From Phoenix dactylifera (lineage: Eukaryota; Streptophyta; Magnoliopsida; Arecales; Arecaceae), in contig NC_052400.1 in assembly GCF_009389715.1 (NCBI RefSeq), positions 19,623,674 through 19,687,673 of the forward strand: a stretch of DNA of 64,000 nt, read 5' to 3'. Under the pieces are notes generated by a model. It was not told the DNA's origin and did no database searches. It saw only the letters and a program-made list of their open reading frames with translations. The stretch's first letter is position 1, and the number at the start of each line of letters is the position of its first letter. Positions 47,701 through 60,029 of this stretch are shown in pieces. Both the position numbers and the translations under genes were made by a program.

Positions 47701-49750
47701 AAACGCCTGCTTCCTCATCTCGCGATTGAACTTTTGGCTTTGTTCGAAGATGGTTTCTGGCCTGCCACTTTTTTGCTCTCGAGTTTTAGCGAACCACTTG
47801 CTCTACTCCTACATCTGGACTTTATGGTAGAGACGTTCCTTGCTGTCATTCCTTGTCGATGATGACTACGATGACTCTTCGATATTGATCTCGGTAGATC
47901 GGTCAATGAAAGTAAGAAACAAGAGCTTAGCCTCTCATGAGTAGTATGGGGTTCTCGTACCATCATCACAAACTTGTTGCATGCATTAACAAATCGCTTT
48001 ACCCGGACAATAGTTGCAAGGTCAACGTTACCTTGTGTTTTGGAGGTATTGATTGTGAACTCCTTCCTGTCTTTTATGAGATGATACTTCTTCAGACGCC
48101 AGTAGATATCTCGATCCCAAATGTACGGAATCATAAGAAAATCCGATAAATATCTAAAAGAACTACTTTTCAAGTTACCTCATCACTATACCTTTTAGAT
48201 ATGACGAATTTGAAGGAACACTGCTTGGTGATCTTCAATTCGACGTCCTTCTGAATCCAACCAAGACGGTAGGGACGTGGATGAGGCTTAGTATGCAATC
48301 CTAGCTTCTAAACCATATTTTGAGAGATGAGGTTCTTCTGGCTTCTAGGATCTACAATAGCCTCCATAATGCTCTGTTTCATCTGGATCTTCAGGTGGAA
48401 GAGTTTCTCTAGATCTGCTTTAGTTGCTATCTCGAGTTTTCTCGCCATCAGGCTCAATTTGAAGTTTGCTTACTCAACCTCGGGCAGCTCCTCAACTTCT
48501 ATCGCATTGAGAATCGTCTTTTCCTTCCTTTTGGAATCCTCATGCTTCTACGCCTTTCTTATATTTCTCACCTTTTTTTTATCTTTTCTAGGACGATTCT
48601 TCTCCTTAATCCCCATGGCCTTTATGCTGGCTCCGCTGATGTCTTCAACTTTGAAGAGTTTCAACTTTTTTCGAATACTCTCATGGTGGCTTCCAACGTA
48701 TTTCATAAAAACTATACGATTGTTAATATAGATTTCAAGAGAGATTGCTTGCATGTGGAACTCGTTGGTGTAGTCCTGGACAGACTGATCATACTTCTGC
48801 CATAGGTATTGCCACTTGGTCCACCGATCCTCCTTGTGGCCGATTGGATAGAACTACTTCTTGATTAAGCTCTTGAATTTGTTCCATGTCAGATTTGAAA
48901 TGTTGTTGTTCCTCATGTATGAATTCCACCAGATAAGAGTATGGCTAAAAAGCTTGAGACGGGCAAATGCTACCTTCTGGACACTAGAGTGTCTATAGAT
49001 AGTAAAGTATGTCTCTAACTGATCTAGCTAGTTATATAGCTTCTTTGCATCAACAATCTCGTCATATATAGGGATTTTGATTTGAGCCCCTACTTTAAAT
49101 GGTTGAAGAAAGAGAATTTTTGTACCGGTAGGTTTTTCATTTTTATCCTCCTCATTGGATGGTGGATCTTTATCTCGAGCCATAGGAGACAGCTTCGCAA
49201 CAGGAGCTGCTAGTGCTTATGCTGAAGGTACTGCCAATCTAGAGATGATCTCGATGAGTTGAAACATCTTATCCTCTAGTTGTATGAGACGTCCTTTTGT
49301 CTCATCATCCATGGAGGAAGAACCAGTAGCCATACTCATATTTGCCTTTCGATGTATTTGAAACATGGATAGCCTTTCTCTTGATTGCTTGTATGGCTTA
49401 CGCATCTGGACCATGAATGGAGGCCATCTCTAATACCAACTTGATCTAATCGGAGAGAGAGAAAACTTTCTTCAACATGCTCAATTTGAATATCTCAAAA
49501 GAAAACTAGAAGAAGATAAAAGAATTGTAAATGTATAGCTTAGGTTCACTTTTCTTTCATTGATTCTCACACCTCCTAAACTGAGGATATGGCCCGCTAT
49601 TTATAATATTAGCGAGGTCCCCTCTTTCACAATTTAGGTTAAACTCCTCTCCTAGTTCAAATAGGACTAGGTATCCTTAAAAAATATGACTAATAGAAAT
49701 TTTTTAGAAAAAACAAAAATTTAGAAATATTCTAAAAAAATAAAATTTTT
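47700..49750 (-). mobile_element. Broken Ty3/gypsy-type LTR retrotransposon fossil (LTR, primer site, gag and protease region)
   Basis: Read on the minus strand, an LTR-like block (about 49445-49750, with a TATA-like sequence near 49605) is followed by a primer-binding site similar to the initiator-Met tRNA complement (about 49430). Beyond that comes a gag-like region with LIWWNSYMR-type and DYTNEFH-type sequence, then a segment resembling the protease neighbourhood (to about 47715). No reverse transcriptase or integrase is seen and no second LTR was found. The element is truncated and heavily decayed, so probably old. Confidence 0.65.
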
Positions 49751-49759
49751 GAGAAGATA

Positions 49760-50720
49760 GATTTTGAAGCTAGTTGAATCTTCTTAATTTTCTTGAAACA
49801 TGCATATATGGATTAATAAATGGCTTTTTCTTAAATTTTTTTTTGCAAGCTTTAAAAGTTTTTAGAAGTCTTTTAACTAAAGTTCTATTATCATTCTAAA
49901 TAGATATCTTTTCAATCTATGCAATATAGAAGATAAAGATATTTAAAGTTTCTTAATTTTCTGAAACACTCACATATGGATTTTTTATTAAAAGATTAAT
50001 AGATAGCTTTATCTTAATGATTTGTTGCTGAATTGATGACATTTACTATGTACACTCGGCGATATTCGTTATGTATGCTTGGCCATGATACATGCAATCT
50101 CTGCTGAAAAAACCACCTTTTATATTCAAATAATAAGTAGTATAAAATGGCATGTTTTTAAAAAAAATTAGAAGTTTTTGATTGAAGTTCTGTTTATCAT
50201 TCTAAATGGATATGTCTTCAATCTATGTGGCATAGAAGATGAAGTTATTTGAAGCTTCTTAATTTTCCTGAAATACTCATATGTGGATTAATAGATGGCT
50301 TTTTTCTTAAATATTTTTTTATCGAAGATGGAAAGCTTTTAAATTTTTTAAAACTCTCTCCATTAAAGGTCTATTTATCACTTTCAATAAATACCTCTTC
50401 AATCCATGCACCTAACAAGATGAAGGCATTTGGATCTCCTCAATGCTCTTGAAACACCCATATGTGGATTAATAAATGGCTTTATCTTAAGAATTTTTCA
50501 TTGAATAGATGGTAGATTTTTTTAAAATTTTCCAAAATCTTTCATTTAAAATTTTATTTACCATTCTAAATTAATATTGCATCAATCTATGCAGTACAGT
50601 AGATAAACATACTTGAATCTTCTTAGTTTTCCCAAAATACTGATGTATGGAATTTCCTAAAAAAAATTATTAGATAATTTTATCTTAAAAATTATTTACC
50701 TAATAGATGTTATATTTTTA
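49760..50720. repeat. Array of about five diverged ~180-bp repeats
   Basis: The motif catatgtggattaatagatg (variable), followed by 'gctttatcttaa', recurs at about 49803, 49972, 50279, 50460 and 50643. Each is followed by 'cattctaaat.gatat.tcttcaatctatgca' type sequence and 'ttcttaattttc.tgaaa.actc'. Spacing is 169, 307, 181 and 183 bp; the 307 interval contains about 125 bp of unrelated sequence. The array is AT-rich and non-coding. Confidence 0.75.
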
Positions 50721-50999
50721 TTATATGCACCTCATAACAACTGAAATGAATAATTTTTAAGTTTTTATATTAAAAAAAGAGCCAAAATATAGTCCACCCA
50801 CCAGATGAATCCGCCACCGCATTCTAGATGGCGACATCCATTCTATTATTCTTAACGTCGAATTTTCCTTTGACTTTCCAACTCCTCCTCAACGGTGGAC
50901 CCCACAAACGCTTCAAACGTCCGCACAAGCAATATCGAATGGTGGTTATCATAATAATACCGGTTCCAACTCCTGTTTGTTCCCGTATTGGATACGTCC

Positions 51000-51848
51000 T
51001 CGAATACTTCCAAACGAGATCACGAGAGAGAAACGAACGAGAGAACGGCCAGGAGAAGGAGAAGGAGAAGGAGAAGGAGAGGGAAACGGACGGATTCCGT
51101 ACCAAACCCCTCCTTCTCCCACCCTTCGCGACGAAGATAGATAGATTCTGTCTTCGAGGGGGGAGAAGGGGTACCGTACGAGTCTCCAGATGCCTGGCTC
51201 CTTCCATGTACGCTTCGCGTTATCTCTTTCTTTTCCATTTAGAGCTCCGTTGTCTTTTCGGATTTTTTGAAGCCTAGGATCAGGTTTTTTTTTTTTTTCC
51301 GTGATTGGATGCCGGAAAAAAAGTGTCTTCTTTTTTGAAATCTTTGACGTTTCTTTAAATTTTTCGAGAAAAGAAGGATTTGATGTGATTTCTTCGTCAC
51401 TAGGGGTAATAATGGTGGTGAGTTTGCATGTTTGCGTCCAATGGGACTCTTGGTGTCGCCTTTTCTAATAAATTTTGCTTCTTGGGTGGTTTTTCCACCC
51501 CTTTTTATATAATTATTATAGGATTCGTGAAAGGGCTATCAGAGGTGGGGATTTCTTCTTCCTCTGCGAGTGGGGCTCTATTTTTTTTGTTTTTTTTTTT
51601 TGTTTGATTATGGATTCATCTGGTGGAGGCCATTGTAGGGAGGAGTTCTCTTTTTTGAGGGGTTTGATTGGATTGGGCGCCTTGGATTGGCTCCTGAAGG
51701 GGTTGACGTGGACGGAACTGGGTTCCAAAGCCCTTCTTGACGTGGGATCTGGGTTCTTCTCTCCTCAGCTTCTTTGAATGAGGGCTTCTTGCGTTCGAGG
51801 CTCTGCGGAGGGAATTTAATTGGTTTTGGCTCGGATTTCGGGGGTATA
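51000..51848 (+). promoter_or_regulatory. Leader region of the Raf-like kinase, with upstream ORF
   Basis: The GA-rich tract at 51050-51085 and following pyrimidine-rich sequence look like a leader. An upstream ORF of 55 codons (51610-51777, MDSSGGGHCREEF start) ends 71 bases before the kinase ATG. A possible leader intron acceptor (attattatag) lies at about 51523. Start site and splicing are not determinable. Confidence 0.4.
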
Positions 51849-54800
51849 ATGGAGGAGGAGAGCTCCTCTTGGGTGAGGAGGGCGAAGTTCTCCCACACCG
51901 TCTGCTACCGGATGGATTCTTCTCGTTTGCCGGCGATTCCGCTCTCCAGCCGGGCTGATCGGGATTTGGAATTGAAGATAAAGAGCTTAGATATTTCTTC
52001 AACGGCAAATCGAGACATGGGGCTGAATCAGAAGGGCTCGATCCGGTTTTCTTCTAGCATGCCATCATTTCCTTTGTCGTTGCAACCTGAGGGCAATAGC
52101 GGTGTGAGGTCGCAGAGGTCTAGTTTAAAAGATTCTAGCTTTTCTTTTCACCCTGATATAGATTCTAAATCAAAACAGAAGAGTTTGAGTTCACCGTCTT
52201 CTAGTTCCTCTAATCAAGATCCTAAACTGAAGACAAAAAGTTCGAATTCTCCGGCGAGGTTTCCCTTCGATTCTGTTTCTCATAAATCAGGCCCATTATC
52301 AAATCAAAAGGAACAGGAATTCAGACCTAAGCGGAGATCTTTGTCTCCACTTCCAGCTACCATCCTTTCTGACGCCTTTAAAGCAGGTAGGGCTAGCAGG
52401 GAGAGGTTCTCAACGCCACCACCTAGCAGGAGGGGATCAGACAATAGTGTCTTGGGCAAATTGTTCTCTAGGGAAGCCCGTGATCATAATGCGCTCAAAT
52501 CCAAATCACCTCCCTTGAGTCCGCTCGAACACTTGTCTTCTATGAAAGCCTTGGAAAAGCGCAAGAATAAGAAGGAGACTCCATGGGCAAGATATTTTGA
52601 CCATGGTGGAGGGAGGGTTAATGCTGTGGAGACCACGGATCAGTGGACGGTTGATCTTTCCCAGTTGTACGTTGGGCTTAGATTTGCTTCGGGAGCTCAT
52701 AGTCGGTTATATCATGGCATTTACAAGGATCAACCTGTTGCTGTGAAAATTATTAGGCAACCTGTTGAAGATGAAAATGGAGTGATGGCTACCCGACTGG
52801 AGAAGCAGTTCACTAGAGAAGTCACCTTTCTGTCTCATCTCCATCACCGAAACGTAATTCAGGTAGTTGCCAGATATCTGTCTTTTGTGTATTGGTCATG
52901 ACTCTGCTCTTTGTTTCCATTATATATATTTTGTCAGCATGATCTAATATGCTTTCGGTGCTTTCCTCTTCTGATGACAATTGATGAATACATAACTAGT
53001 TAGTTTGCCTGTATGTAGCTGTATATGTTTGCAGAAGTATAATGATCTCCAAACTTATATACGTGAAAGGGAGAAAAATATACATCTTGCTGAGGTGGCC
53101 TTATATAGTCGACATAATCAACTAATGAGCTCCCAATGAGTGCTATGTTTGTGCTCTAATGATTTTTGGTCAAAATACTAGCAATACTCTATGCTCTTGA
53201 TAATTTGCAAATTATGTGTGGAGTGTTATTTGCTATTTCTATCTCAGTTGGACTTCATCGGTGGTTTTATGCATGCTGTTTCGAGCTTGTCAGAAGTTCC
53301 TAATGGACTAACATAAAAAAGTGAGGTTGGGAAATTTTTATATGTTCTTTAAAATCTAAATCCTGAATTTTAAAATGAAATTAGTATATATGCCATTTCC
53401 TTGGCAAGATGGGTGTCTGTGGATATACTATTTACTTGAAAATTCTTCTGATAAAAATATGAATATAACTCTGGATTTAGCGGAGTTGTAAAAAAGGGGG
53501 TGGTTTGTCTCGGTCTTTTGGTGAAACAGTGGCGCAGTCATAAAATGGATAACAAAAGCCATTTTATACAAAGTTTTGTGGAACAGCTTCGCAAACTTTT
53601 AATGCTCAAGGCATCCGCCATAATGTGGCAAACTAGGGGAAAAGGAAGGTGGGACCATGGGTGGTTGCATATGGAAACATTTCATATAGTATTTATAATG
53701 TGCATGTTAGGTAGGGCCACCACCTTCATAAACTACTATAGCTAAGTTTGGGATGACTACGGGTCTTCTCTCTATTGATTTGTTATATCAACGCTTATGC
53801 GGTACTTCACAATCTTGTCTGACTCTATGTATTACTTGAATTTCTACTGTCTCGTGCAATCTTGTATGGTGATGCTCCTTTCTGCCACCCTCATGATTAT
53901 CTCTGGTCTGGTGCAGCTGGCAGCAGCATGTAAGAAACCACCAGTCTTTTGTGTAATTACTGAATATCTTTCTGGAGGATCCCTCAGGGCATTTTTACAC
54001 AAGCTCGAACACAAATCCCTTCCTCTGCAGAAACTTATTGCAATTGCCCTTGATATTGCTCGAGGAATGGAATACATTCACTCACAGGGAGTTATTCACC
54101 GAGACTTGAAACCTGAGAACATTCTTTTTGATGAAGATATGTGTGTAAAAATTGCTGATTTTGGAATAGCCTGTGAGGAAGCATATTGTGATATGTTAGC
54201 TGAGGACCCTGGAACATTTCGTTGGATGGCACCTGAGATGATCAAACACAAGCATTATGGACCGAAGGTAGATGTTTACAGCTTTGGACTAGTATTATGG
54301 GAGATGTTAACAGGAAGAATCCCATATGAGGATATGACACCCATCCAGGCTGCTTTTGCCGTGGTCGATAAGGTATGCTCTTCAGTTATGGTGGATGCTC
54401 CTTGTCTCTTTATATCTTTCAGTTCTTTAACCTTTTTCTTATACATACATACATAGCATTTTGCATATATTGCCTTCAAGCATCTTTATTGATTACTGTA
54501 ATTTATTGATGCATCAATATTTGACATGAATCTTTCACGTGTTTCAAAGGCCTGCTGTCATCTACTGAGCGTGTTGCGGAGAAAGAATCACACACACACA
54601 CACATATATATGCTGCATGGTATAATGTTTTAATAGATCTTTTGAATACATTTTGTGACACTTTTCATGTGAGCACCAAGATTTTTAGTTACTCATATCA
54701 AGATTTGTACATAGGAAGCTTTGAGCAGTCTAAAAGTAGCGTAGCGGTGATCATAACATGAAACAACTACAACTGCGAAGTCTCCTATCAGATTATTATT

Positions 54801-55248
54801 AACTGGAACTAGTATTTTTTGGCTGTTTCTCGTTAGTAAGTTCAGTGTGCTACACAGTGAAGTGGAACTTGTATTAGATGTTTATGTTGATGTTCTGCTA
54901 TGTTTATTTAGTTTCTTGCGACTCTGTTTACCTTCCTTTTGGTTTTTCTAATGCCAGAAGTATGGATTTTTTCAGAACTTGAGACCTATCATTCCTCCTG
55001 ACTGCCCGGCGGCCTTGCGAGCCGTGATCGAGCAATGCTGGGCATTGCATCCAGGCAAGAGACCTGAGTTTTGGCAGATTGTGAAGGTGTTGGAAGAGTT
55101 TGAATCTGCTCTCGCTCGAGATGGCATGCTGGGCCTGGTTCCGAACCTGACCTGCCAGGATCACAAGAAGAGGCTTCTTCATTGGATTCAGAAGTTAAAA
55201 CCTTCGGATGCTGATGGCTCAGGGCAACTGGCTCCCAAATTATTGTAA
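51849..55248 (+). CDS. HT1-like / Raf-like (group C) protein kinase, three exons
   Basis: Exons 51849-52862, 53917-54372 and 54976-55248 encode 580 residues; all junctions are phase 0 GT-AG. The N-terminus MEEESSSWVRRAKFSHTVCY is a hallmark of the At5g58950/ILA1 type and fixes the start. Residues about 30-260 are Ser/Pro-rich, probably regulatory. The kinase domain starts near 270: degenerate Gly loop GLRFASGAHSRLYHG, VAVK Lys300, helix-C Glu324, HRDLKPEN (Asp401), DFG (Asp419), GTFRWMAPE (443-445 APE). It ends with CWALHPGKRPEFWQIVKVLE. All catalytic residues are present, so activity is expected. Relatives are cytosolic Ser/Thr/Tyr kinases in CO2/stomatal, leaf-angle and stress signalling; the specific role is unknown. 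Confidence 0.95.
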
Positions 55249-56159
55249 CAAGTACTTTCCCTCCTAATTTTTGTTAGCTCCCTTTGTAATTATGTTCATT
55301 TCTAGAGCCTCATCTGGGAAATAAGGACCATGGATTGATTCCCCCCTCCCCCCCCCCCCCCCCTTCTTTGTGGCTACTAGCAATCTGGTGCATGCAGCGC
55401 TCATTTAAGAGAAATAATAGCAGTCAAAATAAGATGTTATTAGATATATATTGTATTTTATTATTTGGCCTTGGTAATCAAAAATAAATTAAAATATAAA
55501 TCAAATATAGAAACGGATTAAAGAACATAAATTAGTCAACATGAAACTAAAAATCTATGACATAGAATAAAAAATAAAATGAAATAAGAAGACATATAAA
55601 AGAATGAAAAAATGGATCACTTGAAGAAATAAATATTTAAAGTATAGTAAAATAAATAGAATAATAAAATAAACATTCAAATAGAAATAAAATTTAAAAA
55701 ATTATAGAAAAGTATAAATTGGTACAAATGTATCTAAACCAAAGAATAACAAAAATCAACAATATGAAGAATTCAAAATAGGAAAGCGAGTTAAATAAAT
55801 AAAAAATATTAAGTAATTAATATGATAGTCAAAATAAATCAAAAGGTTATATGTATTAGCAAAAAGAATGGATCAATTAGCAAATAATATAACAAGATAT
55901 TAATAAATTAAAATAATATAAAGTAAAAGTTAGACTTAAAAATAAAATCATAAAAGTACAAATTTTGTTAATAAAAATAAAAATAAAAATGTCTCTAAAT
56001 ATGAAAAATAATGAATATAAAAGGGACAAATGAACTACAATAATTGAGTATATATAAGAATAAACTGAAAACAGTGAATAAAAGCATAAAGTAATGTTGA
56101 TGAAGTTTACTACAGAATATGTATCTAAATAAATAGAGTTGTAGCATTTAAGAGGAGAT

Positions 56160-56172
56160 GGGGGAGTGGGGA

Positions 56173-56205
<33 letters not shown>

Positions 56206-56300
56206 GGATGTGGAGGGGAGGCTGGAGAGGGGAAGGAAATGTGAGGAAGAGGGAGGTGGGGAGAGAGAGAAAAGAGAGAGAGGGGAGGGTGGAGAGGAGG
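56160..56300. repeat. GA-rich polypurine tract
   Basis: The plus strand is nearly all purine over about 140 bases, with (GA)n runs at 56175-56195. It can form triplex structures and is likely unstable in length. Confidence 0.85.
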
Positions 56301-56390
56301 GCTCACCCTTTAGCAAAAAGGAGGGCTCACCTGACACTGAGAGCGCAGAGAGCAGAAAGTAGTTATTAATAAGGTAAACTTAATGATAGT

Positions 56391-56470
56391 AGTAGCAGTA
56401 ATAATAATAATAATAATTAGTAGTAGTAGTAACAACAAGCAACAATAACGATAATAATAATAATAATAAT
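56391..56470. repeat. Compound trinucleotide microsatellite (AGT/ATA)
   Basis: Runs of AGT, ATA and AAT units are interspersed with CAA units, within a gene-free stretch. Confidence 0.85.
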
Positions 56471-56712
56471 ATTGTATATATGGGTAGATATGGTATTTGA
56501 TGCTTTATACTTGGACCAATATTAGGCTGCTTCTGATTTGAGTCCGCTGCATTCTCCCTCCTCCCTAATGGAACAGGCCACTTGAAAGGTTCTTGATCCT
56601 CACAATTCTTGGTTGCTCTTCTTGGAGTTCGTCCATTTGGCAGCAAGGTTTTAAATAATACCTTATCCTTTTATAGCAGATTTCTATTAAAACAATCATT
56701 TGTCATTATAAC

Positions 56713-57119
56713 TGTGAGGATCCGTGCGAACGTGTGTTTAGTCCTACATCGGTTATTCGCTGGGTAAATCTTGAGTACTTATACAGGATTAAGAAACCCA
56801 AATAATAATTTCTAGCTAACTATTTTGGATGAGGTACTGAATTGTTACAAATGGTATTAGAGCGGATCCGGCCCACGGATCCATTAGGGCTGACCACGGG
56901 TCAATCGTGGTGTTTGTGATTAGATTAAATAGATTTGAATCTTTAGCCTGACAAGAACATCAGGGCTTAAACGGGAGGAGTATGTGAGGATTTGTGCGAG
57001 CGTGTGTTTAGTCCCACATCGGTTATTTGCTGGATAGATCTTGAATATTTATACAGGATTAAGGAACCCAAATAATACCCTCCGACTAGCCATTTTGGTT
57101 GAGGTCCTGGGTTGTTACA
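56713..57119 (+). mobile_element. Complete TRIM (miniature LTR retrotransposon) fossil
   Basis: Two 137-bp direct repeats (56713-56849 and 56983-57119) begin TGTGAGGAT and end TTGTTACA. The left one is followed by a primer-binding site similar to the initiator-Met tRNA complement (tggtattagagc, 56852-56863), and the right one is preceded by a purine tract. Flanking 5-bp duplications ataac lie at 56708-56712 and 57120-57124. Total 407 bp and no coding capacity, as expected for a TRIM. The repeats differ at roughly one base in six, so the insertion is old. Confidence 0.92.
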
Positions 57120-57124
57120 ATAAC

Positions 57125-57817
57125 AGTCAAAATAGTCATTATTTATCTCCAACAATTTAGATATGTAATATTAAAATAACAAACATTATAACAAAAATAT
57201 TGGACAATAATGAAAAAAATTATGGTATCATTTTTTCTCACTTTAAAATAATAATATTTTTTTAAACCGTACTAGAATCATAATTTGCAGTTAAGATTGA
57301 ATTTGGAAAAAAATATTTTTTATTTAAGAGAGAGTACAAGTAAAAACAAGGCCTGGTATTTAAATTATTACGGTCTGTTATAATAATAATAAAAAAATGA
57401 CTGCTATATTTTTTATATTACTAAATTTAGTAATATAATAGGAGGTGTCTGAAACTATTATAATAGCGCTATAACAGTTAGTTACAGCACCATTATTTAA
57501 AACTATGCACAGCAGCATTCATAGAAATGGAATGTAGTGGAAGCAAAGGAGCGAATCATGCGGCGAAAGAAATCGGAGAGAATTTTATGCCATAGTAGGT
57601 CAAGTTTGTTGCATGAGATGATCTTTCAGATGGTCTCTCTCTCTTTCTTTTTCTTTTTTTTTTGGTTCTTTTGTCAGTGGAACATATATGGAATCTATGA
57701 AGAGCTTTTACCAGACATTGTTTCAATTCAGACCCTTGTTTAAGAGGGGTCTGAAAGCTCGGATGGTGACTAGGAGAGGTAATAAGGCTAGATGCTTCTT
57801 ACTTTATGGATCCAGCG
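57125..57817. other. Gene-free spacer
   Basis: AT-rich, with no gene recognised; a T-run lies near 57652-57663. Confidence 0.45.
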
Positions 57818-58316
57818 AAAACGTGCCAAGGTTGATGGTGGCTAGCCATTTGTGATTAGGGACCACTTTGGTAGGTTGATTGCGGCAGGAGGGCGGCGCA
57901 CGCTAGGACTCACAGTGGTCGGGGCAGAGTTGCAGGCTGCTTGGGAGGATATATCCTATGCGTGGCAAGTACTTAGTGTGGAGCGGGTTTGCCTTGAGGG
58001 AGACTCATCTATGGTTATCAATTGGCTCCGAGGGGCGGATCGATTTGGAGATGGTCATCCCTTCATTCGGGAGACTCGTAGGGTGGCGCGGGTGATGGGC
58101 GATGTTCAGATAGGACGTGTTCAGGGAGGCGAACAGAGCTGCAGACTGGGTCGCCTCTTTTGTTGCTCGGCATTCTAGAGATTTTCTTTGGACGTCTGTA
58201 GAAGACGTTCATCTTTATTTACAACTTTTACTTTCCCGCGATTTAGCAGATTGTACTCATGTTAGAGTTATATGAAATAAGTAGCCGCTTTTACAAAAAA
58301 AAAAAACGTGCCAAGG
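57818..58316 (+). mobile_element. 5'-truncated L1-type LINE with target duplication
   Basis: The plus-strand translation over 57840-58180 gives an RNase H domain (FVIRDHFGRLIAAGG, GAELQAAWEDISYAWQVL, LEGDSSMVINWL, HPFIRETRRVARVMGDVQIG). Coding then slips frame within the region equivalent to HVFREANRAADWVASF. An A-run (58295-58306) ends the copy. The target duplication is aaaacgtgccaagg at 57818-57831 and acgtgccaagg at 58306-58316, its initial A bases merging with the tail. It is a dead copy of about 470 bp from the same broad LINE group as the element at 12.2-18.8 kb. Confidence 0.9.
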
Positions 58317-60029
58317 GATTTATCATCCAAATAGGTTAGGTTATACCTTTAGATAATATACTACATATTTTATAAAATAATTAAACTTGAACTCGTCATA
58401 AAAGAAATTATCTCTTTTTTTTTCTTTGAGAAATCTTTTAAGAATGCAAATGAAAAACTTCTTTTAATAACTTGGAATTAGCTTTTCTATAAACATGCTG
58501 GGCCTGGGCCTGAAGACAAAGTCGCCACTTGACATGCCTGAAGACAAAGTACAAAGTGTAATTACATCGATGCATTTAAAGGTGACAAAAATTGAAAATA
58601 GTAATGCTTTAGAGTCACTGGATCTGATTTGTTGAGGAGTCTGGTTTACATTTGAATCCATACCTTACCCATTTAAGAATTGGATCGTACCAGTTTCGTA
58701 TGAGATCAAGTTGGGTAGAGATTGGATGCAACTTGGATTGATTACGGATCTAGCTTGATTGAATACGAGTAGGACCAGGTCGACATCTTGAGGGGGTACC
58801 ATTATTTAAGAAGTTCAATTCTCTTCATGCCCTTAAAATTATTCAACAATGATATAAATCCAAAGTATAACTCATAAGATTTATAAAAAATGTGGGGGAT
58901 ATAGGCATAAAATTTATATAGTATATTAGATAAATTATCAGGTACAGGTCGAGTGATGACCTGGGTCAAGTAGGATCTAGTAATTTTTCAATAACCTCAA
59001 AATCGTACCTAAGAGAACATATAGATCTTGCATGCCTTGCATTTTACCTATAGATAGATTAGTCCATAAAGTGTCCATGTCGGATTCGGATGGAATTCAA
59101 ATCGAGTTATAGGTTTGCGTGTCTCGTTGACAACCCTAACTGAAAATTGTGCTCGATATTATTCTTTTACTGCATTTTTTAATTACATATTATGTTTTCT
59201 TGGAGCCCAGCTTCATGCAATAGCCTCCAAGACATGTAACCACGCAATTTCGACCTTTTCTTTTCCCTGTCCATCGCACCATGAAAGGGGCTATATTTCT
59301 CATAGATTTTCCCCCTAGGCTTTAACTGTTTCTTTTTGAAAAGCAAAAAAAAAATCAACCATGGTATTGAGTCCTGTACATAGTCTAGACCGAGGCTTTC
59401 CATTTACTTGCAGCCTCGAGTAACGATGGATGCACAAAAAAATCACCTTGGATCCACTGACACTAGCTTTGCAACTTAGTGTGTGCAATCGCTTCAGTGT
59501 GCAAACACATCCATAACTAGCATCAATTCAAGCAAATTAGAATCGCCCCCCTTACACTACAGGATGAGGGATATTTCCGTGTGCACAAAATGGGCATCTG
59601 ACAAAATTATTTAGAATGCAGAAAGCTATTGGAATGATCTCAATTTACCCTGAACTTCCTCTCATACCTCAAGCTCCTAAGAAAATCAAAGATGGCGCAT
59701 GCCCAATCAACCATCGGGTTGGTGAAGTCCTCCAACCAAAACCAACCCAAGAGAGATGAAAAGCTAGAACGATGACACTACAAAAATAGACCCCAGTTCA
59801 ATTTGACATAGATGGCTAAGTTTCACCTCAATTAATAAATCACTTGTTCATTACAAAGATTCATACTAGACAAGCAATGCAAAGATCTCTATACATCACC
59901 CTGACTGCAATCCCACCCCAAAAGCCAAGAGATCCACAATTCCCCAATTCTAACGAAAGCAGCAGCGGTCCTCTTGTTCGACTTCATGTTCCATCAAGCT
60001 TATAGCTTGAGCAGTCGTTTCTGCAGGTT
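58317..60029. other. Spacer and 3' UTR of the CDK-like kinase gene
   Basis: The 3' UTR of the minus-strand kinase gene should lie within the last several hundred bases before 60030. No other gene is recognised. Confidence 0.45.

Larger units (their letters stand above)
55249..56712. other. Kinase 3' UTR, then AT-rich gene-free stretch
   Basis: A C-run (55348-55363) lies in the likely 3' UTR. From about 55430 to 56150 the sequence is extremely AT-rich without structure that I recognise. A GA-rich purine tract (56160-56300) and an ATA/AGT trinucleotide cluster (56391-56470) follow. Confidence 0.5.
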
